DNA of 64,000 bases from Chrysaora quinquecirrha (lineage: Eukaryota; Cnidaria; Scyphozoa; Semaeostomeae; Pelagiidae), in the NCBI GenBank assembly GCA_014526335.1, contig JACTAT010000036.1, positions 3,844,751-3,908,750 on the forward strand. Reading direction: 5' to 3'. A program made the translations under genes and the position numbers. The notes beneath the pieces were generated by a model. It saw nothing but the letters and a program-made list of their open reading frames with translations. It was not told the origin of the DNA and did no database searches. Positions 23,425-35,800 of this stretch are shown here, one piece after another (position 1 is the first letter of the stretch; every line of letters starts with the position of its first letter).

Positions 23425-26400
23425 GTTACCGAACAAACATTTTTAAATGAAGATGAAAAGCCTCCTGAAAATGTTTGCATTGTTGGGTAAGGTATTTTTC
23501 AGTGGTCGTTCTTAATATTTTGCAATGTAGTTTGTTTATTAACAATTTTTAATGACATTATCCTTGTTGTTTCTAGGGCAGAGTTTCAAATCCACAAAGA
23601 TGGTGATGTAATTTGGAAACCCCACCCACACAGTGAACAATTTCCATTCATGAAGTCAGAAAATTTCAGAGTAAGTTGTGAAATGCTAGTTTTTTTAATT
23701 GTTGATCATTTTCAAGAATTTATTGACCCATGAACAAGTGATTCAAATGACATGCTAACAGTGCATTGCAATGTTAAGTAGAGAAAATAAAGGATAGGCT
23801 TTTCAGTAATCTCTATATTCTGTATGATAATTTCACCCCAGTATCTACTCTTATAGTTTATTGTCTTTAAACACATATACAAGAATTTTTTCTATTTTCA
23901 GCTTGAAAAAGAGAACAATTACCCATCGAAAACTTGGTTCCTATTTTTTCATCTGCAGTATGGTCAAAGTGTCAAATTTAAGGTTGAAGATTTTACGTAA
24001 TATTTATGTTATTCATTTTTTAAGTTTTTGTATCAAAATATCTCTAGAATTGGGATTGGAAGTGTTTGAACTGATACCCTGTATTGCCAGCTTAATCAAA
24101 AACTGTTTGAACTTGCCCAATTCTCGTATCATTTTGAGCAATCTCTTCAGCAAGCTTCTTAGCCAGATCTCCACTTGACAAAATTCTTTGCATGAAGGGG
24201 AAATTTTTATCGCTACATATGCACAGAACTCAACTGCATTTTTGTGTTCGTCCTTTGCTCGCTGTGAATGACGGAAAGTAGAAATGACTTCTGAAAGCTC
24301 CCCAAAAGAGTTATCACTGATTGCAAAATATTGGCTGACCGTGAATAACGATCTCAATTCAGGATAGGAACCGTCTTGCACCGCTCAGCAAATGATTACC
24401 CAGACTTTGGTCTGTCCGTAAAAAAGTTTTGAGGGATGATAAGCTGATTTGCAAGCATCTGTGATCGTTTGTGTTGCTTTCCCTATTGCTGGATGGAAAC
24501 ATGCTTATGAAATCTATCCTTATGGATGTCAGTGATTATTATAAATCATAAGCTTTGGCAGTAACTTTTTGAAGTGTTACGACTCCTAATTTTGTGAAAG
24601 GTCATCAGGTTGTGTGGCCAAGTGGTCAAGGCGTTCGGCTTATGATCGTGAGGTCGTGGGTTTGAATCTCGTCGAAACCACTTTTCACAAGCCTACAGTC
24701 AACACAGTTGTCCATCCTTCTGAGGTCAGTAAAGGAGTACCCACTAAGGGACCGTCTCCAATTAATCGTATAGTTTTTATACGAATTTATACGAATTTTT
24801 TCTCAGTTGAAAAAATGTGTTATACGAATTAATTCGTATAAAGCAAATCACGTATACGAATTGTATACGAATTTCTTTTTTCCTTCATACGAATTTGATA
24901 CGAATTTGATACGAATGTGATACGAATTTGATACGAATGTGATACGATTTTGATACGAATTTGACGTGGAAAGATAAAATTAGCAGCTTTTTATAACAAA
25001 GCGGCACATTCCAGGAACAATAGTAGACTGGCTCAAAGAACAATAGGAACGCAAGTCGGTAATTTATGAAAGGAATAACGTGAGAACTGAAAGGTTACGC
25101 TAAAATACGAAGAACAATCCCAAAGCTCAAAGGAGTTTTACAGTGTTAGAATTTGTTTAGACGAATTGTATGGGAATCGTTATGCAAATTTTCTTTGAAT
25201 TTTCTGCAAAATCCTATACGAATCCTATACGAATTTTATACGAATGTTATACGAATGTTATACAAATTTTATAAGTTATCCTATAGGAATTTCATATGAA
25301 TTTTTCATGTTGCAAAACGTGTCGATACTAATTAATTCGTATACAATTTACAAAAATTTTATAATATCGTATAGTAATCATACAAATTTTATGATAGGCT
25401 ACCAATTTGATACGAATAATTGGAGACGATCCCTAAGGGCGTGATAAAGGAAAATTTCGACGGGGTTTCAAGACGACACTTTTGCATCAGATTTATGCCC
25501 CAGCTTCACTATACCGGCATGATATCGTTGCGTTTTGATTTCTTTGCCGTCATAAGATTGTGCCAAAGCAGTTAAACTGAGTACAGCGCCATTGTTTTCA
25601 TCACGATCATTGCAGTTACACTGAGACGCAACGGCAGCTCCTTGGCAGACTTGCTTCGCATTTGTTTTGTTGAACAATAGAAAAACAAGGTTTCGGAGCA
25701 ACATGTATTGTATTGGCATGATTACACTGTGTTGCCGTGTCGCGTCTTGATTTTCATATCACCTCCAGAGCGCCATGATTTTCATGACGATTTGCGGAGC
25801 GTCATATACCGGATCGAGTCGTCACAGTGTACTTTACTGAAAGCCCAATCCCATACAAAATTCAAGGGACGACGAGGCATGCCGGCATAGTGTAACTGGA
25901 GCCTTAGCCTATTTACCTTTTTTAGCAACTGTTGGAGGGCGACCGCCCCCTGTGCCCCATTTGGTGGCTACACTACTGACCAAAACACCAAAACGTGACT
26001 TGTTGGTATGGAGAGAGTCAGTAACCTATTTTATTATTCATTTGCATCCGTATCTCCTAATTTACACAACGAATCAGCAAATTTCAAATTACATTATGGG
26101 AATTATTGACTGCAAGAGCGAACGAATTCATTATAAGGCACCAACTCTTAATTAGAATTTTAACTATCTATGTTTACATTTAGTCTTGCAAACTTCAAGT
26201 TCGTGATGTTCAAATTAGTTTGTTTAAAGATATTTCCACTCTTCATCGCAATTTTTATTTTATAAATCTTGAAATTCATTCAGAAGAAAGCTCAAGATGT
26301 TTACTCCTGTGGAACTGAGGGCTTTGTGCCATAATTTGATTGTTTGAGCTTAGAAAGACATACTTAACTACACAATGCTTTTGGAGATGAGAACACAATG

Positions 26401-29400
26401 TTTTAGGCTTCTCGTTTCATAGACTTTCATGGAATAGAATATTCAAGCTAATTCGACCGTCTCCCTGCAAAGACAGCTACCTCTTACGTTTTGCAGATTT
26501 TCCCTCTATATTCCTCGTAACTTACCGTATTTAACCCGTCTTAATTATTTCGTTTATTTTATTACAACAGATCTGTGATGTCACTGTGGATAACTCTTCA
26601 CTATCATTCTTGGACGCCTTGAAGAGTTCAGAATTCTCTGATATGACAATCATTGCGAAAAATGGACAACATGTGAGTGTTAAAGATTTTAACTTAATTA
26701 AAATCTTTTTTATTAGAAACAATTTCATAAGAATACAAGCCTGGATTTTGCCCAGATTTTAAGAACAGAGTAAGAACAAGCCGAGGCTGGCCTTTTCATA
26801 CGCCCTATGAATATCAGCTTAATATGAAAGTAAAACCATCAAACTGAACACAAGAAGCAAGCGAACAAAGAAAAAGACAATAATGCTGCGTTTTTACAAT
26901 AACCTAGTGCCAGTCCAGACATTTCACTAAAACATCTTACTGTCTGAAGAAAAGATAACCAAGTCGTATTCTACGAATTTTTTAACGGATTTAGCCTATA
27001 TGAAACCCTATCTTAACGATAATTGGAGGGGCAACCGCCACACCCCCTCCCTTGGCTATGCAACGGCAAGTTTTTATCGATTCAACGTCGGAGTGTACAT
27101 GTTTGTTAGCTAATTCTAATTTGCCCTTTTGCCTCATCTTAAAAAGGGATCATGAAAACGATTTGGGCTGAACTTCTTAAACGCTTATGATTATGTCTCG
27201 TAACAATCAAGCTTCTTATTTTGGTATTTATATGTTTTATTGCTTGTCCAGTTTAAATGCCACAAGTGTATCCTGAGCTGTACCTTGTCCGATGAAGACC
27301 TGGATTCTGCATTACTCTCAAGGAACGCTGAAGTTCTCGAAGCCATCTTATGCTATATGTATACTGGCTTTTTACCATCTAACATGAATATGGAAAGAGC
27401 GAAAAAAGTCCTCAAGTTTGCGAAGAAAAGAAAAGACTTGGAAGATGTATGCGGGAAGGTGCAGGAGTTTCTTGACAGTACAAGATTGAAGAATCGTAAG
27501 TTGTTTTGTACGTTGGTTTTGGAATGTTTTCATCAAGAGTTATAATTTGCTATAAAGAACATTAAACTGTGTTAAGCCCTGGCCAAACGATCAAACATTG
27601 TAGGTCCAACATTTTAAATTTGCTTTACAACAAATGTTTGATCGTTTGGCCACGTCCAAAAACATTTGTGTCCAACATTTTGGAACAAAGAAGCCTTTGT
27701 TAGTGCGCAAGCACAAAGTCTTGCTGTTAAGAAATGTTGGTAGGCACCGAAACGTTGCAAGCTGTTGAAGCTCTACAATAATAAAAGAAATGTTTGACAA
27801 GCAATGTTGGAAAGGCGGCCAAACGATCAAATATTGCTTGACAAGCAAAAGTAACCAAAATTTGTGGCATGATAGTTTTGAAAAAGTTCAAAAACAGTTT
27901 TTGCTGGTATCAAGCAAACCATGTTGGACGAGCAATGTTTTTGACGTAGCCAGACGGTCAAACATTTTGCTTGACAAGCAAATCGCAAATGTTTGACCAA
28001 CAATATTTGATCGTTTGGTCAGGACCTAAGACCATAGTAGTTAATATTCTTCTAGGACCCCGTTTACACTATACCAATAGCTTTCGGAGCGTCTTGATTT
28101 TCGTATCGGATAGGGTCTATGTTTACACTATGCCAGAGTTCTCTGATACGAAACGCTCCAAAAATTAGAGTGATTTTCACTCCGTTTTGTAGGTGATATG
28201 AAAATAACTCCGCTCTTGATGTAATTGACATTATTTTGTGAGAGGGGAAGGAGATTAACTATTGAAATTTTCCATTGTCTCGCCTATCTGGTACCTATCC
28301 GGTATAGTGTAAACATTTGCCCTATCCGATATGGGTTAAGGCGAGGCACGGTACTCCGATAGCTAGCCGGTATAGAGTAAAAGGGGCCTAGATTTGTGTT
28401 ATTCAGATAACGTTAGTTTTCATAGTGACTTTTTTCTTTATTAGGTATCAGTTCCCTCCTTGATGAAATTGGAAGCCATTTGAAAAACATGTGTAGTTTA
28501 GTCGAAGGTGTCCTTGCAACGTATGATAACAAAAAGAAGTTCTTTGAAGATCCAAGCAAATGTCTTTATGTCGTCAAAGAATTACTCAAGGAGATAAGCA
28601 TCGGTATGTGAGATTTTCGTTCCCTTGTGAATACATTACTCGATATGGAAGCATTAAGCCGCGGCTACACGTCTGATAGTTTTCTTGAATTGGGACAGAA
28701 CATGTTCAAAAATTGTCGCCGCGACGAGAAAAACTAACTGTCGCACAGAATGTTCTGCGACCTTAGAAAAAACGGTCGCTGAACATTGCTTTGGTTGAAC
28801 AACATGCTTTTGCTTGTCGCCAATAATGTCGCAGCGTGTAGCTGGTCTTTTGAATTGGGGACGCAACACATCATCATCATCATCATCATCATTTCTATTC
28901 GTAAAACATACTACTACATGTTATTAACTAAAATGTGTATTTTACACGACCAAAGAGCGTTTTAACGTTGTTTTTGCCAGCGCCATCGCATTTACTATCA
29001 GCATCTTCCTTTTGCAGCTATGCTGAGATGGTTACTATTTTGTGACTTGTATACAAAAAACAAGAAGACTCTTTCAAAGCAAGACCGCGATGAAATTCTA
29101 AAAAAGATAGTTGAAGTGTAAGTTATATAACCATTGCCCATATCCGATTCTGCACACCCTGCAATCTTAGGCCCTGGCCAAAGGATAAAACATTTTTTGA
29201 TAAGCATTTGCAATTTGATTGTCAATCAAATTTTGACCGTTTGGCCACGTCCAAAATCATTGCTTGTTCAACATTTTTTGTCTGCGTCAAGCAAAAATGT
29301 TTTTGAACTTTTTCAAAAAGATCGCGCCACAAATGTAACTTTTGCTTCCGATGCAATGTTTGATGGTTTGACCTCCTTTCAAACATTGCTTGTCAGTCAT

Positions 29401-31451
29401 CTCTTTTATTTTTGACAAACTGCAACAATCTGCCATATTTCAGCGCCTAGCAACATTTCTTAGCAACAAGGCATTCGTGCTTGCTCATAAGAAATAACTT
29501 CGTTGTTCCAAAGTGTTGGACAGCAATGTTGTTGGACGTGGCCAAACGTTCAAACATTGTTTGTAAAGCAAATTTAAAATGCTGGACTAGCATGCAATTA
29601 TTGATCGTTTGATCAAACAGTGTTGTTCGTATATTTTAGATTTTCTTTTTTAACAATGTTTGACCGTTTGGTCATGTCACAAAACATTGTTTAAGAGGCA
29701 ATTCATTTTTTTACAGGGCTGTTTGCTATTGTAATCGTGCCTTGGAGATCCAAGGGATTCTTGAAGCCGCTTACGAAGAAACATCTTCAGACACTATAGC
29801 TGATCTTGCTGCTTACATGTTGCCAGAGGTGAGATACCGTTATTAGCTTGGTTTGCGATCAGCGAAAACGAATGAGGGGTGATTTTTCTTTTAGATAACA
29901 ATTATAATTTATATGTTTAAATATACTGTATATGGGCTGAAGAGGGGTCAGCACAGCCGTAACACACAAAAGTCTAACGGAAGGAGAGCCTAGGGCTGTA
30001 TGACTCGAAAATTAGGGCCACGTTTACACGAACAAAAGTTGATCGGATCTAAAGTGGATTCGATCTAATTTCGGTACGGATAGGCCTTGCGTTTACACAC
30101 AGTTTCGTACATCCAATCCATTTCTGGTCCGCGAACCGACCTATTTTTGGGTCGCTTTGAAAAGCGCCCCAGTTGAGATCCGATGTGTTTTTGCATCGTG
30201 TGCCCAGTAGGATCCGATCCAAAACTGGTTCTTTTTTGAAAATTTTTTTGCAAAATCCTGTAAAAATATTCAGTAACCACGCTTGCGTCAATTGCTAGAC
30301 CCAAACGTGGATTGGATTCGCCCCTCGTGTAAACGGAAGGCCCTTCCGTACCAAAACTAGAACTTCTGGATCCGATCCACTTTCTTTCGTGTAAACGTAG
30401 CCCTACTCAGCCGTTTCATTGAGCTCTATAACTCAGTGAAAACGACGTTGTGCATTCTATGGTCTGTGGTCTATGGTCTACAGACATGTAGTCATGTCTC
30501 TCTTGTCATGCAGTCCTCTCTTCTCATCGAATCCCACCTATTGTGGTACGCCAGTTGTGGAAAACTCTATCCTTGTGTTCGCCATTCGTGAAAAATCTAC
30601 GTTTCTTAATATAGCCTGCATTACTTTCAGGTTGAACAGTTATTAAAGTTAGCAAGCTGTGTGAAAACAGATACCATAGATGCACTTGATAAGATGATAA
30701 AAGATGAAAAGCAAGGCAATTCAAGCAAGAGAAAAGAGCAGAAAGGAACGATATGGAAAATAAGAAATGTAAGTGCTCCTTTTCTCGTTATAATGTCTGC
30801 CTAATTGCTGGGAACGCCAGATTGGTTTTTATACTCCACGCAACATCTCCACTCCCTCATATCTGTAAGCAATATTGGTTTATTAAATGATACTACGTTT
30901 CCAGGTAGAAATGAACATTGAGATCACCCTAAAGCATCTTTCAACATTGCAAAACAACATTGTTTCCCGGGAAGGGGGGGGGGGTATTGAGCCAGCGAAC
31001 GTTACCTAGTGAATATGCTTGAAAATATGATTGCTGTACCAAGTAATTCTGGAAGGCATTGTATGTCATCTGTGCGAGTGGTCTCAAGATGTTTTTAAAT
31101 GCCTTTACGAGACCAAACGAGAAAATTTCTAATGCTACTCGATGTTTCGTAAGGATACGTGTTTTTTGGACCTTTTTCTACGTGTTTTTTTTTTCAAGAG
31201 ACTTTCGAGAAATCGACAGCCCGTTCTTTTGGATAACTCTCTAGAAAGTCAGAGACTTTTGAGGCTCTAAACTCCCCTTATTCAAGAGCTGGGAGATGTA
31301 TTAAATGTTAAAAAGCTGTGCATAGCAACACTATTCATTCTATTTATTGACTTCTTTTTTCATTTTAGGTGATTTATCTAAGAGAAATAATGAAACTGAA
31401 AAGCACCTTTGATTTTGCAGAAAAGTTTTTTGGCAATCTCTCAGCAATAAG
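23425..31451 (+). CDS. BTB/POZ-domain protein, 5'/middle part (9 exons, both ends open)
   Basis: Nine exons join without a frame error: 23425-23486, 23577-23670, 26571-26672, 27252-27495, 28445-28603, 29018-29117, 29717-29828, 30631-30768, 31369-31451 (phases 2,0,0,1,1,2,0,0, ending in 2). The product so far is about 364 aa. Exons 3-4 encode a BTB/POZ core: SSEFSDMTIIAKNGQHFKCH, ILS, then NAEVLEAILCYMYTGFLP and a helical VLKFAKKRKDLEDVCGKVQ. BTB domains mediate dimerisation and often bind CUL3. Exons 5-9 give a helical region (LLDEIGSHLKNMCSLVEGVL, KKKTLSKQD-like and YLREIMKLKSTFDFAEKFF) that I do not recognise. No start codon is identified. It may continue in the exons at 52844-57889, which add a second BTB domain, but at least one unseen exon must then change phase 2 to 0. 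The introns hold several foldback elements. Confidence 0.75.
24604..24748 (+). mobile_element. tRNA-derived SINE-like head
   Basis: TGTGGCCAAGTGGTCAAGGC looks like a Pol III A box/D arm, and GTGGGTTTGAATCTC about 45 bp later looks like a B box. The anticodon and acceptor stems do not pair well, so it is a tRNA-derived SINE or pseudo-tRNA and not a gene. Its 3' side runs directly into the foldback element at 24749. Confidence 0.6.
24749..25434. mobile_element. Foldback DNA transposon remnant with GGGAYCGTCTCCAATTA ends
   Basis: The left end GGGACCGTCTCCAATTAATC and right end AATTGGAGACGATCCC are inverted copies. Both are flanked by TAA, compatible with the 3-bp TWA target duplication of PIF/Harbinger elements. 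The interior is a decayed array of TACGAATTTGA words. No transposase is encoded. It lies in the BTB gene intron between exons 2 and 3. Confidence 0.7.
25490..25900. mobile_element. Probable foldback element with CACTATACCGGCATG arms
   Basis: CTTCACTATACCGGCATGAT near 25505 is mirrored by GGCATGCCGGCATAGTGTAA near 25874. Internal words such as TTGATTTTCATATC and GGAGCG also occur in the element at 28055-28392, suggesting a shared family. The outer ends are not clearly defined. Confidence 0.45.
27573..28029. mobile_element. Foldback MITE, CCAAACGATCAAACATT family, copy 1
   Basis: Left end GCCCTGGCCAAACGATCAAA, right end TTTGATCGTTTGGTCAGGAC. Between them, the same motif recurs in both directions (for example 27640-27660 and 27820-27838), giving many possible hairpins. 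TAA borders both ends. It lies in the intron after BTB exon 4. A copy follows at about 29168-29695. Confidence 0.75.
28055..28392. mobile_element. Foldback MITE with GTTTACACTATACC ends
   Basis: The left end CTAGGACCCCGTTTACACTA is mirrored at the right by GGTATAGAGTAAAAGGGGCC. Internal repeats of CTATCCGATA and GTGTAAACAT pair with each other. It is placed directly after the previous foldback element, in the same BTB intron. Confidence 0.7.
28656..28870. mobile_element. MITE, GCCGCGGCTAC family copy 2
   Basis: Begins TTAAGCCGCGGCTACACG and ends near CAGCGTGTAGCTGG with a GGGGACGCAACACATCATC tail. It shares the core GAACATTGCTTTGGTTGAAC and the same block order as 2262-2512. A short CAT repeat (28868-28890) follows. 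It is located between BTB exons 5 and 6. Confidence 0.65.
29168..29695. mobile_element. Foldback MITE, CCAAACGATCAAACATT family, copy 2
   Basis: Starts GGCCCTGGCCAAAGGATAAA and ends near TTTGACCGTTTGGTCATGTC. The interior has the same mixture of GTTTGGCC/GGCCAAAC and AACATTGCTTGT words as copy 1 but in different arrangement. It lies between BTB exons 6 and 7. It is more diverged, so the ends are approximate. Confidence 0.6.
30014..30403. mobile_element. Foldback MITE with GGGCCACGTTTACACGA ends
   Basis: The left end TAGGGCCACGTTTACACGAA is mirrored by TTCGTGTAAACGTAGCCCTA. The inner arms repeat GATCGGATC / GATCCGATCC several times. It lies between BTB exons 7 and 8. A partial relative is present at 15755-15950. 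Confidence 0.75.
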
Positions 31452-31559
31452 GTAATGAGTTAGAAATGGGGGAGCTTTAAATATAATTTGTAATCCTCGT
31501 TCCACTAATTCCATAATAAAGGAGTTAAAACAAATAATTTGCTAATATAAGTAACAGTA

Positions 31560-32230
31560 TTACCTGAAATAATTGAAATAGTTTTAGAAGTAATATTATG
31601 GATCGTGACGGTATAGAAGTAGCAGTGAAGTAGCAACAATATTAATAATAGCAGTAATATTAATAGCAATAGAAGAACTACTAATTATAATAGTAATTAG
31701 ATACTAATAGCAATATAGTTATCAATAACAATATTAATAAAAATGATAACAGAAGTACTGTAGTAATGAAAATGTTAGTAGTAATAGTAATAGTGATAAT
31801 AATAACAATAATAGTAGTAATTATAATAGTAGTAGTAATAGCAGAAGCAATAATATACGTTATTATAATAATGACAGTAATAATAATTACAGCAGTAGTA
31901 ATAATTTTGTTAGTATTAATAGTATAGTAGTAATAGTAATTCCAATGTTAATAGTAATGATAGCAACAGTAGTAGTAATAAAAATTATAGCAAGTAATAA
32001 TAGTAATAATAATAGAATTAGTAATGGTAATAGTGATGCTAGTATTGATAGTAAGGCATTCAAGTAATATTCATACTAATCATAATAGTAAAAGTGACCC
32101 TATGTTAGCAGCGATAGTTATTGCAATAGTAAACAAACTGATAGTGATAGTAAGGGTAATATTAATAGTAATGGTGATAAAAATGATGGAATGCAGTATC
32201 AGTTGCAAAGAGTTACTCAGATAGAAGTTG
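31560..32230. repeat. Imperfect TAG/TAA trinucleotide repeat
   Basis: Long irregular run of AGTAATAGTAATAAT words, about 650 bp, directly after the exon ending at 31451. Units vary continuously, as in an old simple repeat. No coding sense. Confidence 0.88.
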
Positions 32231-32839
32231 TGCTAGCAACAATAGATTTTAATATCAGTAGTGACAGTAGAGGCTTTCCGATAAATTTCTGTCATACATA
32301 ATTATATGGGACAAGCTGTTTGTTACGCCCCCTCCCCCATGTAAATGTTTGGCGGGGAGGGGGCTTCTGGCAAGCATGTCTGCACGGTTGCTGTCTCAAT
32401 AATTTTGGCCTTGATTGTAGTTCAAAGCTCATCGATATAGGTTCCGTGACACCTCTTATCTCTAATTTCATTGCTTTTATAACGGTACTGATTGCTTGTG
32501 AAAACGTCTTTTGAAGTAAATAAGATTTTCTGATAAGCATTGCCACTCGTCCTGCGAGAGCACGATGCCCAGCGTCTGCTGCGAGACGCTCCTTCACATT
32601 AAAAAAACCGAGCGGTTTGGCTAAATCAAAGAGATAAGTCCTCTCTGTGTCTAGTCAATTACTTAATTCGCACCGCCTTCCTTGTATACTGGACTTCTGT
32701 AATAGATTTCTTATAATCCTTTTCATATGACCGACCTAAATACCCTTTGTGTTATTGTTACAAATTTAAAACTCTTTACTCTGTGTAATATGCTATTATG
32801 TTGGTTTAACTGTAACCAGACACTGATTTTTGGACACGA
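32231..32839. other. Unassigned sequence before the 132-bp satellite
   Basis: No gene is seen. A GC-richer island at 32330-32600 includes CTTTACATTTAAA-free, C-rich stretches, with open frames on both strands but no recognisable protein. It may be a decayed interspersed repeat. Confidence 0.35.
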
Positions 32840-35800
32840 TCATTCCCATATCTCATTATTGCTGGAGTCGGTCGAAGGGGCATATTTCTGATCCAGCCTT
32901 TTGCTTGGCAGACGGTGCGCTATGTACCTTCTCGTTCACAGTGTCATGATGTATAATATCTATAAGCCTTCCAATCTCTGTATCTCATTATTGTTGGAGA
33001 CGGTCAGAGGGGAATATCTCTGATCCAGCCTTTTGCTTGGCAGACGGTGCGCTATGTACCTTCTCGTTTACAGTGTCATGATGTATATTATCTATAAGCC
33101 TTCCAATCTCTGTATCTCATTATTGTTGGAGACGGTCAGAGGGGCATATCTCTGATCCAGCCTTTTGCTTGGCAGACGGAGCGCTATGTACCTTCTCGTT
33201 TACAGTGTCATGATGTATATTATCTATAAGCCTTCCAATCTCTGTATCTCATTATTGTTGGAGACGGTCAGAGGGCATATCTCTGATCCAGCCTTTTGCT
33301 TGGCAGACGGAGCGCTATGTACCTTCTCGTTTACAGTGTCCTGATGTATAATATCTATAAGCCTTCCAATCTCTGTATCTCATTATTGTTGGAGACGGTC
33401 GGAGGGGCATATTTCTGATCCAGCCTTTTGCTTGGCAGACGGTGTGCTATGTACCTTCTCGTTTACAGTGTCATGATGTATATTATCTATAAGCCTTCCA
33501 ATCTCTGTATCTCATTATTGTTGGAGACGGTCAGAGGGCATATCTCTGATCCAGCCTTTTGCTTGGCAGACGGAGCGCTATGTACCTTCTCGTTTACAGT
33601 GTCCTGATGTGTAATATCTATAAGCCTTCCAATCTCTGTATCTCATTATTGTTGGAGACGGTCGGAGGGCATATTTCTGATCCAGCCTTTTGCTTGGCAG
33701 ACGGTGTGCTATGTACCTTCTCGTTTACAGTGTCATGATGTATATTATCTATAAGCCTTCCAATCTCTGTATCTCATTATTGTTGGAGACGGTCGGAGGG
33801 GCATATTTCTGATCCAGCCTTTTGCTTGGCAGACGGTGTGCTATGTACCTTCTCGTTTACAGTGTCATGATGTATATTATCTATAAGCCTTCCAATCTCT
33901 GTATCTCATTATTGTTGGAGACGGTCAGAGGGGCATATCTCTGATCCAGCCTTTTGCTTGGCAGACGGTGTGCTATGTACCTTCTCGTTTACAGTGTCCT
34001 GATGTGTAATATCTATAAGCCTTCCAATCTCTGTATCTCATTATTGTTGGAGACGGTCGGAGGGGCATATTTCTGATCCAGCCTTTTGCTTGGCAGACGG
34101 TGTGCTATGTACCTTCTCGTTTACAGTGTCCTGATGTGTAATATCTATAAGCCTTCCAATCTCTGTATCTCATTATTGTTGGAGACGGTCGGAGGGGCAT
34201 ATCTCTGATCCAGCCTTTTGCTTGGCAGACGGTGTGCTATGTACCTTCTCGTTTACAGTGTCCTGATGTGTAATATCTATAAGCCTTCCAATCTCTGTAT
34301 CTCATTATTGTTGGAGACGGTCGGAGGGGCATATCTCTGATCCAGCCTTTTGCTTGGCAGACGGTGTGCTATGTACCTTCTCGTTTACAGTGTCATGATG
34401 TATATTATCTATAAGCCTTCCAATCTCTGTATCTCATTATTGTTGGAGACGGTCGGAGGGCATATCTCTGATCCAGCCTTTTGCTTGGCAGACGGTGTGC
34501 TATGTACCTTCTCGTTTACAGTGTCATGATGTATATTATCTATAAGCCTTCCAATCTCTGTATCTCATTATTGTTGGAGACGGTCAGAGGGGCATATCTC
34601 TGATCCAGCCTTTTGCTTGGCAGACGGAGCGCTATGTACCTTCTCGTTTACAGTGTCCTGATGTATAATATCTATAAGCCTTCCAATCTCTGTATCTCAT
34701 TATTGTTGGAGACGGTCGGAGGGGCATATCTCTGATCCAGCCTTTTGCTTGGCAGACGGAGCGCTATGTACCTTCTCGTTTACAGTGTCATGATGTATAA
34801 TATCTATAAGCCTTCCAATCTCTGTATCTCATTATTGTTGGAGACGGTCGGAGGGCATATCTCTGATCCAGCCTTTTGCTTGGCAGACGGTGTGCTATGT
34901 ACCTTCTCGTTTACAGTGTCATGATGTATATTATCTATAAGCCTTCCAATCTCTGTATCTCATTATTGTTGGAGACGGTCGGAGGGCATATTTCTGATCC
35001 AGCCTTTTGCTTGGCAGACGGTGTGCTATGTACCTTCTCGTTTACAGTGTCATGATGTATATTATCTATAAGCCTTCCAATCTCTGTATCTCATTATTGT
35101 TGGAGACGGTCAGAGGGGCATATCTCTGATCCAGCCTTTTGCTTGGCAGACGGTGTGCTATGTACCTTCTCGTTTACAGTGTCCTGATGTGTAATATCTA
35201 TAAGCCTTCCAATCTCTGTATCTCATTATTGTTGGAGACGGTCGGAGGGGCATATCTCTGATCCAGCCTTTTGCTTGGCAGACGGTGTGCTATGTACCTT
35301 CTCGTTTACAGTGTCATGATGTATATTATCTATAAGCCTTCCAATCTCTGTATCTCATTATTGTTGGAGACGGTCAGAGGGGCATATCTCTGATCCAGCC
35401 TTTTGCTTGGCAGACGGAGCGCTATGTACCTTCTCGTTTACAGTGTCCTGATGTGTAATATCTATAAGCCTTCCAATCTCTGTATCTCATTATTGTTGGA
35501 GACGGTCGGAGGGGCATATTTCTGATCCAGCCTTTTGCTTGGCAGACGGTGTGCTATGTACCTTCTCGTTTACAGTGTCATGATGTATATTATCTATAAG
35601 CCTTCCAATCTCTGTATCTCATTATTGTTGGAGACGGTCAGAGGGGCATATCTCTGATCCAGCCTTTTGCTTGGCAGACGGAGCGCTATGTACCTTCTCG
35701 TTTACAGTGTCCTGATGTGTAATATCTATAAGCCTTCCAATCTCTGTATCTCATTATTGTTGGAGACGGTCGGAGGGGCATATTTCTGATCCAGCCTTTT

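Noticed and set aside
24607..24690. Functional tRNA gene
   Set aside because: A and B box-like words exist, but anticodon, acceptor and T stems do not pair. Better seen as a SINE head or pseudo-tRNA.
32292..32597. Minus-strand frame of 101 codons
   Set aside because: No homology recognised, no splice or start context. It lies in what may be a decayed interspersed repeat.
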